Origin: Phylloscopus collybita
Taxonomy: Eukaryota > Chordata > Aves > Passeriformes > Phylloscopidae
DNA length: 64,000 nucleotides
NCBI GenBank assembly: GCA_027886175.1
Contig: JAJNNQ010000026.1
Location: 11,074,001-11,138,000 of the forward strand
Direction of reading: 5' to 3'
In this document: piece by piece, positions 11,401 through 25,100 of the stretch
Position numbering within the stretch: position 1 is the first letter of the stretch
Layout of the letters: every line of letters starts with the position of its first letter
Notes under the pieces: generated by a model
Database searches by the model: none
The model's input: the letters and a program-made list of their open reading frames with translations, nothing else
Told to the model about the DNA's origin: nothing
Made by a program: the position numbers and the translations under genes

Positions 11401-13388
11401 CAGATGCTTCCTCCTCAGAAATCACTTACTCTTCTGAAGAAGTGAGTAGTGGCTTCATAGCAGGAATAAGTACTTAGCTAGAAGAAAGTGGTGGCATGAA
11501 GCAGATGAGGCTTTATCTTCAGACAATTGCTTGTCACAGCTCTTATACGAGCCTGTGGGGCTCTGTCCCCCCATACTGCCTGACCAGAGTCTGGGTGAGG
11601 TTCTGCCTTGTGGCTGTTCAGGGCATGTGCACGCAGATATCCAAGGCACAGCTCTTGGAGTCCTGCCTGTGCGGCATGCAGCACTGGAGGGACTCTGTAG
11701 AACGTACCCCCGCAATCTCCCAAAGTAGAGACTCGATTTGGTGTTTCCAGAACTTGAACCCATGTACATTTTTGACCTTTTGGTTTTCACACCTGCTGCC
11801 AGTGGTGCTACCCTGCCCTGCTCCCCACCAGGAGGGCATTTTGCAGGTTGTAAAGCAGATACTACCAGTGCCAAGCTGCTTGTGTCACTGTGAGAGGGAG
11901 GAGTGTTGGTGGGGGATTTTTTTGTGGAGATAAGGTCTTCCCAACACCCACTCCTTACCTTCTTCACTGAAAATTTCCTGCAGTAACTGGGCAGCATTGC
12001 CTGGCATTGAGGTACATGGAAATTATGTTTCTTTTACCTTCTGCAAAGAACTTCCACTGCTATTAGGCAGAAGGAAGTAGGCTTTTGCCCTTTTACACCA
12101 CTTTCTCCACAGTTTAGGATTTCTTCTGAGGTTCCTACACGGAGATGAATGTTTGATCTGCTATCAACCTGCCTCCCACAGTGTGGTGTTTTGTAGCTAG
12201 ACAGAGATGATGCTTTGCATACTTTTTCTAAGCACCCTCCAGCAAAATGAGTCTCTGCCCTCTGAAGGGAACTCTCAGGCGGGTATAAGAGGCTGAGGCT
12301 GGGCTACCTGTCTGCAGTCCCTGCTGAAAGCTTTGGGACTTGCCCCAGGGGTGTGTGCATGGGGCCATGGGTTCTACTTTTATCTCATACATCAGCCATG
12401 CTCTGAGCAGTGGTGTTGATGGGCAAGGGGTATTCCCTTTGGCTTCAGAGCTGGAGGGCAGCTCCCTGGCAGAGAGGGAATGAAAGAGGTCATCTGGAGA
12501 AGCACCTGGGTTTACTTTTCCAATATATTCCAGGGTTTGCTTTTGTTCAGGGTTTTGGGCTCTTTTTCTTTCTCTTTCAGGTGTTTGCTTTGCCTTGGGA
12601 TTCAGGCCATTATGGTAGTGCAAAGTTTAAATGAAAGGTTCCCTATCCACAGTTTGTCAAACAAAAAGGTTAAATGGTTTATTTGTCCCTTTTATCTTTC
12701 CAAAGTCCTGCAATATATTTTCACTGAGGTGTCGTACTTTATGTTAGGGGAGAATACTTGTGATTTTGTGAATGCAACATTTGGGATGGATTCTGCTGCT
12801 CCCTGAAAAGGAACTTACATTTTACTGACAGTAGGAAGCAGTTGTATATGCTTTCTGTTTTTTTCCCTATCTGGAGGAGCATGCTCCTATGGAAATGAAT
12901 GGGAATTTTCCCACTGAAAATTAGAAGGATGAGAACAACAATGCAAAACTTCCACACTAGGAGTCCTTAGTGGTGTCGATTCTTTTGATGTAAGGCATCT
13001 CACTTTACCCTTGTGAAGATTCTATTCCATAAAATCCCTGTCGGTGAGAGTGGTGAGTTCTGGATGCAGAATGATGACAAAAAGCACATTTCTTCTCTGT
13101 GACTAAGCCTTTGAAATTGTTGGCCCAGAGGGATCATCATTAGAAATTCTATAGGACAGAGGATGTAAAAACCTGCAGGAGGGAAAAGCCACACATAGCT
13201 GATGACTGTCTGCATCATGTAGACACCTAATGGCATGAAGTGGGCTTTGCAGAAGCAAAAAACATCAGGAGCACTGAAGGCTTGGCTGAAAATGAGAGAT
13301 TTAGTACCTGTGATTTAACTTCCTCAACTCACCCAAGTCAAGAGTTACAGCTTTCTAATGCAACATGGAAAATCAGCTTTCAGGATTT
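8485..13388. other. unique non-coding sequence
   Basis: About 4.9 kb with no recognised transposon and no RNA gene. Overlapping frames of up to 180 codons at 11455-11997 lie on both strands over the same bases, have no family resemblance and are probably chance openings. Confidence 0.4.
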
Positions 13389-13413
13389 AAAAAAAAAAAA
13401 AAAAAAAAAAAAA
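13389..13413. repeat. poly-A tract, 25 bases
   Basis: A run of 25 A followed shortly by about 10 T. No AATAAA or coding remnant precedes it, so it is not clearly a retrocopy tail. Confidence 0.9.
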
Positions 13414-16314
13414 GCTATCTTTTTTTTTTCTTGCTAGTATTCCAGTAATATGTGTTTAATAAAAAAAAAATTGCTTCTGCTAGAGGCAAAAATAGAACTT
13501 GTAAAAGTTCATTTGTGAAGTCACTTCACTGGCAAAGGGCTAATAAGATTAAATTCAGAGTCTGAAGAGACTAATACTTCAGTTTTGCCCAGAAATCTTG
13601 GTCTTTTAACTCCAAAGCTTCAATCAAGGTTTTGCTGTGTGCTATATGTAAGGATAAGTACAGGAGACCTGATAGGACTGTCTGTGCAAGATGTGTCAGC
13701 TGCAGCTTTGCTGTATTCATCTTCAGTGCCATGCAACTCCAATCCTCTTTGGTCAAACAAACTTTTTATTCATTGAGGTGCAGTTGTTTGCCAGAGCTAT
13801 TTGCAGTCATGTGTCAGAGGGGGTACAATTAATACATTGTAAAAAAAAAAAATAAATTTAATGGTTTATGCCATGGAGATTTAATAGAGCCCTGCTGGCA
13901 GTGCTCTGAGGACCAGTGCAGGGTAAGGATTTTGCCAGATCATAGCTGAGCACTTGAAATTTTTCAACCAGCAGGAAGGAAAAAGCGTGTGAGAGAGCCC
14001 GTGGGAACTGTATTTTGGTTCAGCAGCGTCCGCTAACATTGTCAAACTGCCTGTCTCAAACTGTTAAGGCTGATAAACTGCCAGTAATTATCATTTAGAA
14101 AATTAGCGGCTGCCAAAACCATCACACACATCACATGTGTTGCTTGGACTGGTTTGAAATTACTTCGCTTAAAGAAAAAAGAATGAAAAATTCCTGAGCC
14201 TGCATCTGCTCCAAGAATAGCGTTGAGTTTTGACATATGACAGTTGGTGCTGGCAGAAGTTATTTTTGTTGTTCAGAGTCGGCTTGGGGGATACTTTCTT
14301 GGAGTGCGTCACTACTGCTATTTACTGTCCGGGTAACAGGACAATTGAGACCTCTGAATGTTGCAGCAAATCCAAATAAATAACTGAAGTATGCGGGATC
14401 TCCTTTCCCTTCCCTTCTCTTTCCTTCTTTGCCTATGACACTGGACAGAGAGAATTACAAATAACGGTTGCCAGAAGGAAAACTTTCTTATTTTGCAGTT
14501 GATTTCCAGCCACTGCAAAGAAACTGAATCATCATGGGCAGGGCAGAACAAAGGCTTAAAAGCAGCTTTGGCTGCACACCACCATCAGTTCATGTCTTCA
14601 CAATCCTCCCAAACAGCCCATATGTAAAAAACATGGCTTGAAGCAGAGCAAATGTCATTCATTTCCTCCCAAAGGAAGTGGAGAGCCACCATGACCAAGG
14701 GCTAGGGACGATATGAACACAACCATATCACACAGATATTGCTGTAAAGGAAGATGAAGGTGGTGAAATGATCATGTAGAAGTTTGCACAATGTTTTTTA
14801 CACAGAGGTTTGTGATTTGGTCAGTCATCAATGAATAAGTTGGTGCAAAGTCTCTGAATCAGTGATCTGTAAGTCTGAAGGACTCAGAGTTGTCAGCACA
14901 AGAAAATATCACTTATATTTTAGCTTACATTTTAGTGTGTGTACCTTTCTACTTCTATTGAGTGCAAGGGTGTAAAAACTTGGTGTGCTCTCCGCTTTTC
15001 CTTCTAGGCTGTGGTTCAAGACAGGACTTCTGGGGTGACACAGCCAACCTCTGAAGTTCCTGCTAACATGTTCTCTCCTGCGCTGCTCCACCCATCACTG
15101 TTTCATAATTTAAACCAAGACATTTTGGAGTGATTGGTATTAAACCCCCATGTTTCAAAGATTCAGTGACCAGTGCAATGTGACCAACAGGAAAATCAGG
15201 TGAACTGAGGTAAATGGTAAATTGCAGCAGAACAGCTTCTGCATCTTAAGAGATAGGGACAGCTCAGGGTTTATCTACATCAGCACTTCTGATTTGTTTT
15301 GGAAGTACAAAACAATAAGTTTTCAATAAGTGATGTCACATATCAGCTTAATCAAACTCTTCGTGAAATACAGAAGGAGAATTTTCTCTTTTCAAACAAT
15401 ATTTGTGGTACTGTGAAGCAAGTACTCAGAGAGTACTGAATGGGAATGGAAATAAAAGGAATACATACTGTAATTCATTATTTCATCTATGTGAACCCTT
15501 TACTGTGTCTAATTCTGTTAATCTGAAATTATAAACAAACTTAGGCTGATATAATCTAATTTTCATTATAGACACCAAATGCTATTATGTTGGGCAACAA
15601 ATTGGCTTAAGATAATTCTGTCTTTACAAAATAAGATTGTAATCAACAGATTTATAGTTTAATAAAGTCTCATGATATATGTATACCCTATAGCTTTTAG
15701 AGCTTTATTTTCAGTTCAGAGTTCCAATTAGTCCAATTTAAGATTATTGGTACAATCATTTGATTTAAGATATGCCTTTTTATAAACCAACAAAGAGTGC
15801 CAGCATGAAACACTGAAAGGAAGCTGTGTGAAGGAACCATCTATGAGATGTTTTATTGCAGAGTTGTTGATACATGAGACTTAGTGACAAAAGTATGCAG
15901 TGAGAGCCTGTGCTCTCTCTAAAGTTTGCAAGGGGCAGGGGACAGTGAGGATATGTAGGGTCCCAACCGGGAAGAGTGACGTTATTTTAGTCTGAAATAA
16001 TGCTTTTGCCAAAATATAAAAACTTTTTGCAGGTCAAAAATACCTTTTTCATTATTTTCTGCTTTTCCAAGTCAGTATAAACCGTAATCTCCAAACACCA
16101 TGGCCTAGTTTATTGGCCAAATAGCACTGATCTTGAGAGATAAAAGCCAAACAACAGAACCCTTACTAACAGGGTTATAGAAATCAATTGCATCATATTT
16201 ATGTAAGTACTTAAAAGAAATTAGAGGTTTGTCTGCGTGTGCATGTTTTAGTTTCTGGTTTATTAATCTACTATTTTTGTACTTTAAAACAGCAAATCTG
16301 CTCCATTTTGCCTT
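13414..16314. other. unique AT-rich non-coding sequence
   Basis: No recognised element. The part at 14040-14240 is dense in homeodomain-type AT motifs (AATTATCATTTAG, AAATTAGC) and free of simple repeats. That would suit a conserved non-coding element, but I cannot test conservation. Confidence 0.4.
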
Positions 16315-16389
16315 TTGTTTTGTTTTGGTTTGGTTTTTTTGTTGTTGTTTTTGTTTTGGGGGGTTGTTTGTTTGGTTTTGTTTTGTTTT
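16315..16389. repeat. T/G-rich (GTTTT)n tract
   Basis: T/G-only sequence directly abuts the 3' end of the inverted CR1 that follows. It may be the microsatellite into which the LINE inserted, or may have expanded after insertion. Confidence 0.85.
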
Positions 16390-17262
16390 CATAGAATCAT
16401 AGAATGGTTTGGGCTGGAAGGGACCTTAAAGACCATTTAGTTCCAATCAAGGGCAGGGACACCTTCCACAAGACCAGATTGCTCAGAGCCACATCCAATC
16501 TGACCTTCAGCACTTCCTGGGATGTGACATCTGCAGCTTCTCTGGGCAACCTGTTCCAATGCCTCACCGCCTCTGAGTAAAGAATTTCTTCCTAATATCT
16601 CATTTAAACCTACTCTCAGTTTAAAGGCATTCCCCTCATCCTATCACTGCATTCCTTTGTGGAAAGTCCCTCTCCAGCTCTCTTGCAGCCCCCTTTTGGT
16701 ACTGGGAGGTGCCATACGGTCTCCCTGGAGCCTTCTCTTTTCCTGGCTGAACAACCCCAGCCTTCTCAGCCTACATACATAGGAGAGGTGCTCCAGCCCT
16801 CTGATCATCTTCATTGTCTCCTCTGGACTCACTCTAAAAGGTCTGCATCCTTCCAGTGTCTGGGGCCCCAGAGCTGGTTGCAGCATTCCAGGAAGGGTCT
16901 CACAAGAGCAAGAGCAGAGGGGCAGAATCTCCTCCCTGGCCTAGAACTGCTTTGGATGCAGCCCAGGACACAGCTGGCTTTCTGGGCACAGAGTGCCAGG
17001 TCACACTGAGCTTCTCATCCACCAATATCCTCAGGTCCTTCTCCTCAGGGCTGCTCTCGATCCATTTTCCATCAGGCCTGTACTTGTGTTTGGGATTGCC
17101 CTGACCCTGATTGCACTTGGCCTTGTAGAATGTCACGGGGTTTGCACAGTCCCACCTCTCAAACCTCCTAAGGTCCCTCTGGATGACACTCCTTCCCTCC
17201 AGCATATCGACTGCACCACACAGCCTGGTGTCAGCAAACTTGCTGAGGGTGCAGTCATGTGC
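16390..17262 (-). mobile_element. CR1 LINE, 3' part with end of reverse-transcriptase ORF
   Basis: A minus-oriented CR1 copy of about 870 bases. It begins exactly at the 3' terminal repeat, CATAGAATCATAGAATGG on the plus strand, followed by the 3' UTR blocks. On the minus strand at 16900-17205 one frame gives the end of the CR1 reverse-transcriptase protein: a RDLRRFERWDCANPVTFYKA block, then NPKHKYRP and SPEEKDLRILVDEKLS, matching the C-terminal region of the second CR1 ORF. The 5' 3.5 kb or so of a full-length element is missing. The intact 3' terminus and long open remnant make it one of the better-preserved copies in the window. Confidence 0.95.
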
Positions 17263-19608
17263 CTGCAGTTTGTTCAGCTTCTTGTCTGAGCAAAGTGGCA
17301 GAAATAATTAATTAGGCTTGCATAGTAAGCGGACTGAGGATCTGGGTCATTTGTAACAAATGGGTGAGACTTCGTGTAATGATTTTGCTAACGTGACAAG
17401 GTGTGTATACAGGAATGTGAATTTCTAGCTGGCTGGCTGTGTGTGATCAGGTAAAGTGGGTATACCTTTATTTCAGAAAGCGTATGAAACATGAGGATAT
17501 GTATGTGTTGCTCTGGTTTAGGATGTTTTGAAGGGCTGGCTGGGGATAGACAGAGTTCTCTTCCTCCTGGTTTATCCCCGTGCTCTTTCAAGGAACTGTA
17601 ATCTTCCTTAGGTGTACTTGGATTAATGTTGCCTAAAAGCCTGTAGTTAAACGTGCAGGGCTTGAGGAACCTGGGAAAGAGCAGTCCTCCTTGATCCTGT
17701 GTGTCCACGAGCAAGGGGAGGCACAGCTCAGAGCTCTGGGCAGTAGGCCACGCCACAGGCAGCTCTCTCACTGCTGCTGTACGGCTGAGGGGGCTGGGGA
17801 AGGGTGCTGTGACTGCACTGGCCTCAGGCCATCAGTCCCCTTTTGTGCCACAGTACAGGAAGACCTTATCTCCAGTATAACTGGAGCCAGCAGGGTGTAT
17901 GTCAGAGAGTAGCTTCCCTTTCCCCATGCCCCCCTTCGCCCACACTTCTGGAGTAAAGAGAGGTTTCTCTGGCTAAAAAGCTGCGTTTCACGAGGACAGG
18001 AACCAAGAGACAGTTCATCTCTATGGCGAGTTGCTATAAATAGCTTGCTCTGTTAACATAAATTCTTTCTGTGAATCCTACAAACAGGGTTTTATTCCAA
18101 GCCTGCAAAATGCTTTGTATACCCTTGTTACTTTGTACGTGCTGATGCTGCTGCTTCCCCGCCACAAAATGAGAGGCAAGCCTGACACTTGCAGGGCAAG
18201 GCCTGTTCTGTTGATGGAGTAAAGGAGTCAGCCTTCCTAAACAGGCCTGCTACACTGTTAATTTTTTACAACACTGATACCAAAAGAACCACTGGACATT
18301 TTTAAGGCAAGTAGGGCAGGACTTGCTGAAGTCCACGCACATCGGATTTTTAACCTTCAACTAGCTGCAATGTTTTCTACTGCTCTGCTCTCTGCTAATG
18401 CTTGCAGTGAGTCTGGGTCAGAAGCTGTAGCTACTGCAAGCCTTGAAAGATTTGCAGGGCTTTTAGGAAGCTTGTAATTGCTCCACTGTGAATCTTAGAG
18501 TGAGAAAGAACTTGCCCAGGAGGAAAATGTCTTCTCTTACTGCTCATGCAGTGAAAACTCTATGGACATTAATGATCCCAGCTGTGTGATATGCATCCGT
18601 CACTGCAGCTTTTTATCTTCTTCCTTCTACATAGTCCTGGTACTGGAAGCCCTCTCTTTGGGACAAGATTTTCAGTTTCCATTTAAATCCATTTCTTCAT
18701 TTGTCTATCTGATGCTCAGTCCTTATCCCTTAGCCCTCTTCCCATGAAATGGAAGCCAATGAAATTTTCATAGGGTTCAAAGATGTGACCCGGAGGTGTC
18801 TGTCCAGAAAAGGGAAAGGCTTTGCTGTTCAGGCAGTTGATAAAACACACATGCTTATGAGAAACCATGCTCTCTCTTACTTTTTGTCCTCTTTTTTTTA
18901 AATGTGTCCATCTGCTTGTGGAGACCACACTTTTAACTCCCCATACACGTGTGTGACAAGGTCAGGTACAGATCCCTTTCTTTGGTACCCTTCCATGCAT
19001 GAGCTGCTTCTAAGTTCTTGTAGCTCTGTGTCTGTGTGGGTGGGTTGGAAGTGCAGTAAGCAGTGGATGGGTGTTTGTGTAGCAGGGAAGAGGAAGCAGA
19101 CCAAGTACACTGGTTGTTATGCAAGGTGAAAATGGCAGTGCGTGGTGAGCAGGGCATCTTGACATGCCAGATAGCATTTCTGCCCAGACTGTCCAGCTGC
19201 AGTGCCAGTGGCTTTGTGGGACTGTTGTGCTCCCAAATTCTATTGGCAATTTGTCGTTTGATGTAAAAGTATATGCGAGGGAAAGGAACCTGATGTTTTT
19301 ATCACCTACAGTTTGGGCTTAAAATATGACTATTGATTAGCTGCTGATGATGGTGTTTACTGTTGAAATCGTCACAACTGGCCCTTGCAGCAGCTCCCAG
19401 ATTGTGCAAATGGTTTTTTTGGAAGGGAAATTAATTAGCTGGCTTGCATATTCAAAAGAAAGAGGGAAAAAAAAGTTCTCATCTCTTTGTGGCTCACAGG
19501 CATGCATCCCTGTTTTTTCCATAGGATTGTTATGGATATGTACTTCCAGGGATTTTACCATCAGCCTGTACCATTCATACATTTTGTAGAGTTCATAATC
19601 AAGTGCGT
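17263..19608. other. unique non-coding sequence
   Basis: No gene or repeat family recognised. The open frames are short and lie in overlapping sets on both strands. Confidence 0.4.
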
Positions 19609-19911
19609 TCACGGCTGAAAGTGGCACACGTGCTGCTCTGAATGCTCCTTCTCAGATGTCTCCTGCTTCTGGTAACCCACATTCTGCAGCTGGAGGCTGC
19701 GCTCCAGGCACCGCATGAATGGTGCGTCTTGTGTTTCGGCGAGGCGGGCTGAACTTGATTCTAGGTCAAAATCAAATGTGACATTTCCTAAATGCACGAG
19801 TCCAAAGTAGCTACAGCACTGAAATTCGGAGCCTGTGAGTACTTTCTGTGTGTTACTTCTCAGTGATTTACAGTCTATTGTACTCGAGGTGGGAGGGACA
19901 TTGAATGTGGG
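19609..19911 (-). other. candidate coding segment, unrecognised
   Basis: On the minus strand a frame is open for 100 codons between a TAA at 19914-19912 and a TGA at 19609-19611. It has no obvious initiating ATG, so if real it would be an internal or terminal exon. The middle reads as a plausible soluble protein (GLVHLGNVTFDFDLESS, then ARLAETQDAPFMRCLERSLQ). The same 80 bases hold a cluster of CpGs, unusual for the surroundings and typical of coding or regulatory DNA. Acceptor candidates upstream (ACTCACAG, AATTTCAG) have weak pyrimidine tracts. No family is recognised; chance or a fragment of an old retrocopy are alternatives. Confidence 0.22.
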
Positions 19912-22145
19912 TTACATCTGCAAAACTGAGAGTAGGAAGAAAATAAACCAGTGTCACCTCATTGCATAGGGGTGCAAAAGACATACCATTACAGTACCAA
20001 AAATCCACTTCTGTTTTTCCAGGATGAGGATGTCCTGTTTACAGTGGCCTAGATAATACCTGCCAGCACAGCTCCTCAAATCTTCAGCCTGCTTCTCCCT
20101 GCTCCACTGTTGTTCCCCACAGTCCTCACAGGCACAGCGAGAGCAGGCAGTGACCCAGATGCGCTGCTCTGAAAGTGCCATTTGTTTCCAGCACTCAGCA
20201 TGCTGGCAGATTTGACACATGGCTACACACACATCCATCACTGGACCAAAATACGCCTCTCCTGTGCTGTGAGGGGTGTTGTATCAGATAAGCCACTGCT
20301 GACAGGGCCAGTAGCTGTTCACACATCCTCTGAGGTGTGTGGCAGTGTGTGTGCATGGGACACCTGCCCTCCAAATGTGGAAGGATTTTTTTTGACTGCT
20401 TAAACTTTCCAGGGGGTTAACAGGCAAGAATTTTGCTGCTACATGCTTTGTTACCAATGGTATCAAAAAATAAGGAGAAAGGCCTTCTTTCAGTTCTGTT
20501 TTTTGTCAGGAAGTACAGGGCTGTGTTCCTTCTCTTGTCCTGTTCTGACTACAGCTTTATCTCTGATTAGCTATTTAGAGCTATTGCATGTATATATGCA
20601 AATATGTGTTTATACAAATATGTATTTACACACACACATATATAAGCACCAGAGTCATAGATATGTAGATATATACGTTGTTAAGATTGGAACATGAAAC
20701 TAGTTCTCTCTCCCCTCATCCAAGCTATAACCTCAAACAGTCTTTTTTCACTTCTTTGTGGATACCAAGCCATCAAGTCTCATTCAGCTTGACGAAACAG
20801 ATATCCATTGATAACCTCCCTTCCTCCCTACACCTGCAGTTCTCCCCATTATTCCACACTGCTGTTGCCATGGACAACATCAGTGTCCCTCAGCCAGGCC
20901 AAAACCTGTCCATCTCTCAGTTCCCCCTGTCTTTACTCTGAGATCAGCAGATTCTTGCATATGGTCTCTTAAGAAATGCCCAGTGCTATCCACACAACAC
21001 AATTGAAATTCATATCTAAGCACTCATTTGTTGTCTCAAATTACTACAACATCCTTTTCTCTGGCATCTTCAGATTATAATTCCATCTGTCCAGAATGTC
21101 TTTACAAAAGGAGTGTGTCCCATTTCCTCATTTGTTAGCAGTGTAACCTTCCTTGCGCACTCCTCTACTGATTTCGTCATTCAGCACAAGGTGCCTATCT
21201 TTATCACCAAAGACCCGCCCTTCCTCTCTCCTTCCCATCTGTCAGCCAGCTCCAAGAGGAGGGCATCTTTCTCTTCCAGCCTTCTGTGATGCCTGTCTCC
21301 TCCAGTGCACATGAGTTGCTTTCTGACGTGTCTTTACAGATTTTCCGCTGACCTAACCCACCCAGGTAATATTTGTAGGACTACTTTCTTCTTGTCCTTT
21401 AGTTCTCTCCTTTAAAATGTTCTCTTTTTGTCTGGGATGCAGGCAATGCAGAGCAGCTCACCACCCATCTTTGGCTTTCAGAGTGCAGCACTTGCGCCAG
21501 TAGTAAGCACTCATTGTAATTTTAGACCTTATTGAGATTAAGGCCTTAACCAGCATCTCCTGTCACTGCAGGCTTTTAAAAATAGGCTCAACATGCACGG
21601 TAATAGCAGCGTTGTAACCATGGCAATGCAAGGAAGGCAGGGTTTGCAGGCAGGGATCTTACCAGACCAACTGGCGTGTCTGAGGGCTGGACCAGGGCGA
21701 CACAGGGGAGAGGCTGCAGGCTCAGGAAGGGACTGAACCTCTTTTTCCCCAGGTAGGTCAGGTGGCCTGACATAAGTACAGTTGTTCCTGCCTTGAGCAG
21801 GGAAGCCGTCTGGATGGTCACTCAAGATCCCATTTAATCCTGTAGCTCTGTTTTAACAGGCAGAGCTGACTTCTTGTCTGTGTGCTGTGTGTTTGAGCAC
21901 ATGCCAATATTCTGCTGATACCAACAGAAGGTCCCTGAATATCAAGAAACCAAAATATCCTCATTAGGGATCTTCTTGGAGGATAGGAGAGTAATGTAAC
22001 GCTCTTTGAGCAGAGGCTGGCTTTGTGCAGCAATAAAACATGAATATTAAACAGGAAATCGATGACACTTCTGAAACATGTCTGAGACAGAAATCCAGAT
22101 GCTGTATGGGGATGTAGGCCCTTAAGCCTTATGTCTATGCTATTC
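19912..22145. other. unique non-coding sequence
   Basis: Contains a TA/CA microsatellite at about 20585-20677. A Cys-rich minus-strand frame at 19954-20241 has no recognisable zinc-binding spacing. Confidence 0.4.
20585..20677. repeat. AT/CA-rich microsatellite tract
   Basis: Imperfect (TA)n, (CA)n and ATATGT units, including the small palindrome TTGCATGTATATATGCAA. Confidence 0.8.
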
Positions 22146-22168
22146 TTTTTTTTTTTTTTTTTTTTTAA
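22146..22168. repeat. poly-T tract, 23 bases
   Basis: An uninterrupted T run. No retrocopy is seen on either side. Confidence 0.9.
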
Positions 22169-25100
22169 GCTGCATCTGCATAGTTGGCAGTGTAAGAGAG
22201 GGGCATAGCAAGAGAAAAACCAGATTTTTTAGCCTAGTTTCAAGAAGAAGTGGGGGTTAGGCTGTTAACTCAGTGTGTCTGTACACCAGTCCTCTTCTTT
22301 ATAAGTTTGCAGGCTGTCTCCAGCAAGGGAGGGGCCTTCAGAGGCAGCATTTGACTTCCCAGCTGTTTCTTCCAGTGCATTAGCTGCTGCAAGGAGGTGG
22401 GCTGGGTGTGGTGGCAGCAGGAGCAGGGTGCTGCAGACACCCCTGGAGCAGCTGCAGCAGGGCTTGTGCAGTAAATGTGACTGGGTACCAGGCATCGGGG
22501 GCTATGGGAGAGCCAGGAGCACCGGGATGCAGTGTGGGAAGGACTCTCACTGTAAAGTTAGCATCACGAGTCCAGATGAGCTGGAAATTCAGTTTCATTA
22601 GTTCCACTGATCAGGCGTTTGCTTAATCTTGAAAAACAAAAGGCAAGAAAAAAAAATAAAAAATAGGGAGGTTATACTGAATAGTAATGACATTTTAAAT
22701 CCTTAGCATATTTCAGCAAAATAAATGCTTTTGTGTGGCTTCTGCCTTGCAAAGAGGTTTATATTAATGTAGCACAATCCTGGAATTACATGAACCTTGT
22801 ATTTTTCTGGTTCACACTGGGACACTTGCTTTCTGAGGGAAAACCTGTTGTCTTTAAGGACAGTGTGAAATAATAAAGACTTAATCTAGAGCTTGAGGCT
22901 GAAGCATTACATTACATCAGTGCAAAATCTTTTCGTTCATAGTTTTAATGTGTTGTCCTGAGAATTTAATTTCCTGTTTGCACTATGGGAGGGTCTTTTT
23001 TGGAAGCCACTAGAGAGCAGGGTTGGTTGTTTAGGGTGTTTCTTGAAGGTAAATTGTCAAAATACAGTAATTTTTTGTGGTTGGTCCTTTTGTTTATTTG
23101 TGTATTTATTTATGTTATTTCCTGGCTGTAGAACCCAGTAACATGAAGTCTCATCATTAAAGTGAGTAAATAAATAATCAGTGAAGTAGTACGAGGAACA
23201 GGCCTATTTTTTTTTCCACTTATCCCCATCCTCGGCCTGTTGCTGATTTTTCCTATGTTTTGCAGTGCTTCTCAGATTTAAAGGTTATGTGCTCTTCCGA
23301 TTTGTCTTATGTGACAATGAAGGACCTTATTTATTTTCTTTACTTGTCTCACTATTAAAAAAAAAATAAACCAGAAAGTCAAGTTTTTTGTTCTTCTATT
23401 TCCAGTACTCTTGTTTATTTTGAAACTTCCAGAAAGAGATAAGAACAGCTTAAGAAAAATGCTCTCCAGAGTAATCCCTTAAAGAGCAGCAAACAAACAC
23501 TGCAGATTGGTCCTAGAGGCTGTGCTTCCTTTCTGGGGAGGGAGGGAGGTGGGGAGAGAGGATGTTTTCTTTTTAGTTGTGCTCTAATCATCCGATCTGG
23601 GATTTGATAAGCTCCACAAGTCTGAAACTGCTGCCTCGTCCTGTCTTCCCCCTTCCTGCCTCTCAGAAGATTAAAGTGAACATGGCAAAAAGGAAACAGT
23701 TTATTTTCAGCTTGTTGTAGTTAATAATTAGTTTACAGTGCAGCATTCTCATTGTTTGTATTCTAATCGTGTTGCTATATTCTTTTCTTACGCTGTTTAC
23801 TTTTCACATCACGGGTCTTCTTTGATACAGAAATAGGTTTACAAATAGCCCATTCTTGCAAAATTTCAGCCTCTTTTCAACCTTTTTATGTTGCACATCA
23901 GGAAGTGTGACACGTGTAGGTGGAGTAGCTTCTGCAGACTCACCTTGCCTGCCCCACTCCCGGCAGACAGGGCCATGTTTTCTTTTCACTCTGGCAATTT
24001 GAAATTGCAGGAGTTGTGAAATCACAATAGGAAGTAATCAAGACTTTAAAGTATTACATGTACAAGATATAAGTATTATTTGGCTCACTCAAAATTAGCT
24101 AAATCCATGTATTGACTGAACTACAAGAAGTCCTTAATAAATACCCCCAATTTGTCCTAAGAGATACTTGTGCTGAATTCTTTTAACCTTTAAAGCCTTG
24201 AAGTAAATTTGCCAGGACTTTGAGACTGTGTGTTCCCATGTGTATATTTTTCATGATTTCTTCCACAATGGGAATGGCTGACATTATATACTGTAATATT
24301 GCAACATTAGCATATATATTCTTTATATATTCTCCATGTAGGTGTTCATTGTATATCATGGAAATAACATCCTTAATTAAAACCTTGCACACTGATCAAA
24401 GCACACTTTATTGTATAGCAAAGATTCTCTCTTAAAGGGAAATTTGTTTATAATAACAATTGCTTATAAAAGCAAATTTTTGTATACAAAAAACCCTACA
24501 TTTGCATTGCAATGTAATTGCACTTCTAAATGGCCTTTACTGCTTCTCCAGAAGGTTTGTAAATACACTGTTTAGCCAGTTTCTGCTGAAGGTCCTTCTG
24601 GGTCAATCCTGTATCTTCAGAAGGAAAGCATTTTTCTTCTTTGAAACAAACTGGAAAATCAATTATTAAAGCAAAAGCTTCTGAAACCTTACATTATGCA
24701 TGGGGTTTTTTCCCCTTGCTGTCTTTTTTAACCTTCATAATGATGTGAGTACTTATTTCTGGCCATAGAAGTGTTTCACTGATGCCACAGGGATACTGGG
24801 CAGGGAAGGATGAGCAGGAGAGGGATGCAGCACTAGCTCTAGCCACCATGTCCCTGCATCACTGTCTGCCTTTGCCTTCCCTCAGCTCCAGAGATGGCCA
24901 GCAGCATTTCTAGGAGCCAGCTCAGAGGGATAGAGAGTTCAGTCTATTTTTAGGACTACGGTCTCCATTCATTTATTTTTTATAAAAATTGTCTAGGGCA
25001 CAGTACTTCTCATTTTTCTGCAAAGAGAAATGCAAATGCCGTTCCCATAATTAGTGAAGTAATTTTTCTACTATTTCAGGAACTGAAGTGTGCTGCCACA

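Noticed and set aside
11455..11997. The longest frame in the window (180 codons, minus) and opposing frames
   Set aside because: Several frames on both strands are open over the same bases, the peptide is low in hydrophobic core residues, and no splice or start signal supports it.
13632..13832. Open frame with CAIC and CARC pairs that resembles a zinc-binding motif
   Set aside because: The Cys spacing fits no known finger, the frame is short, and there are no splice signals or flanking domain.
16900..17205. 101-codon minus-strand frame as a host gene
   Set aside because: It is the C-terminal remnant of the CR1 reverse transcriptase and is annotated with that element.
19954..20241. Cys-rich 95-codon minus-strand frame
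   Set aside because: Cysteines have no regular spacing and the sequence is typical of TGT/TGC-rich non-coding DNA.
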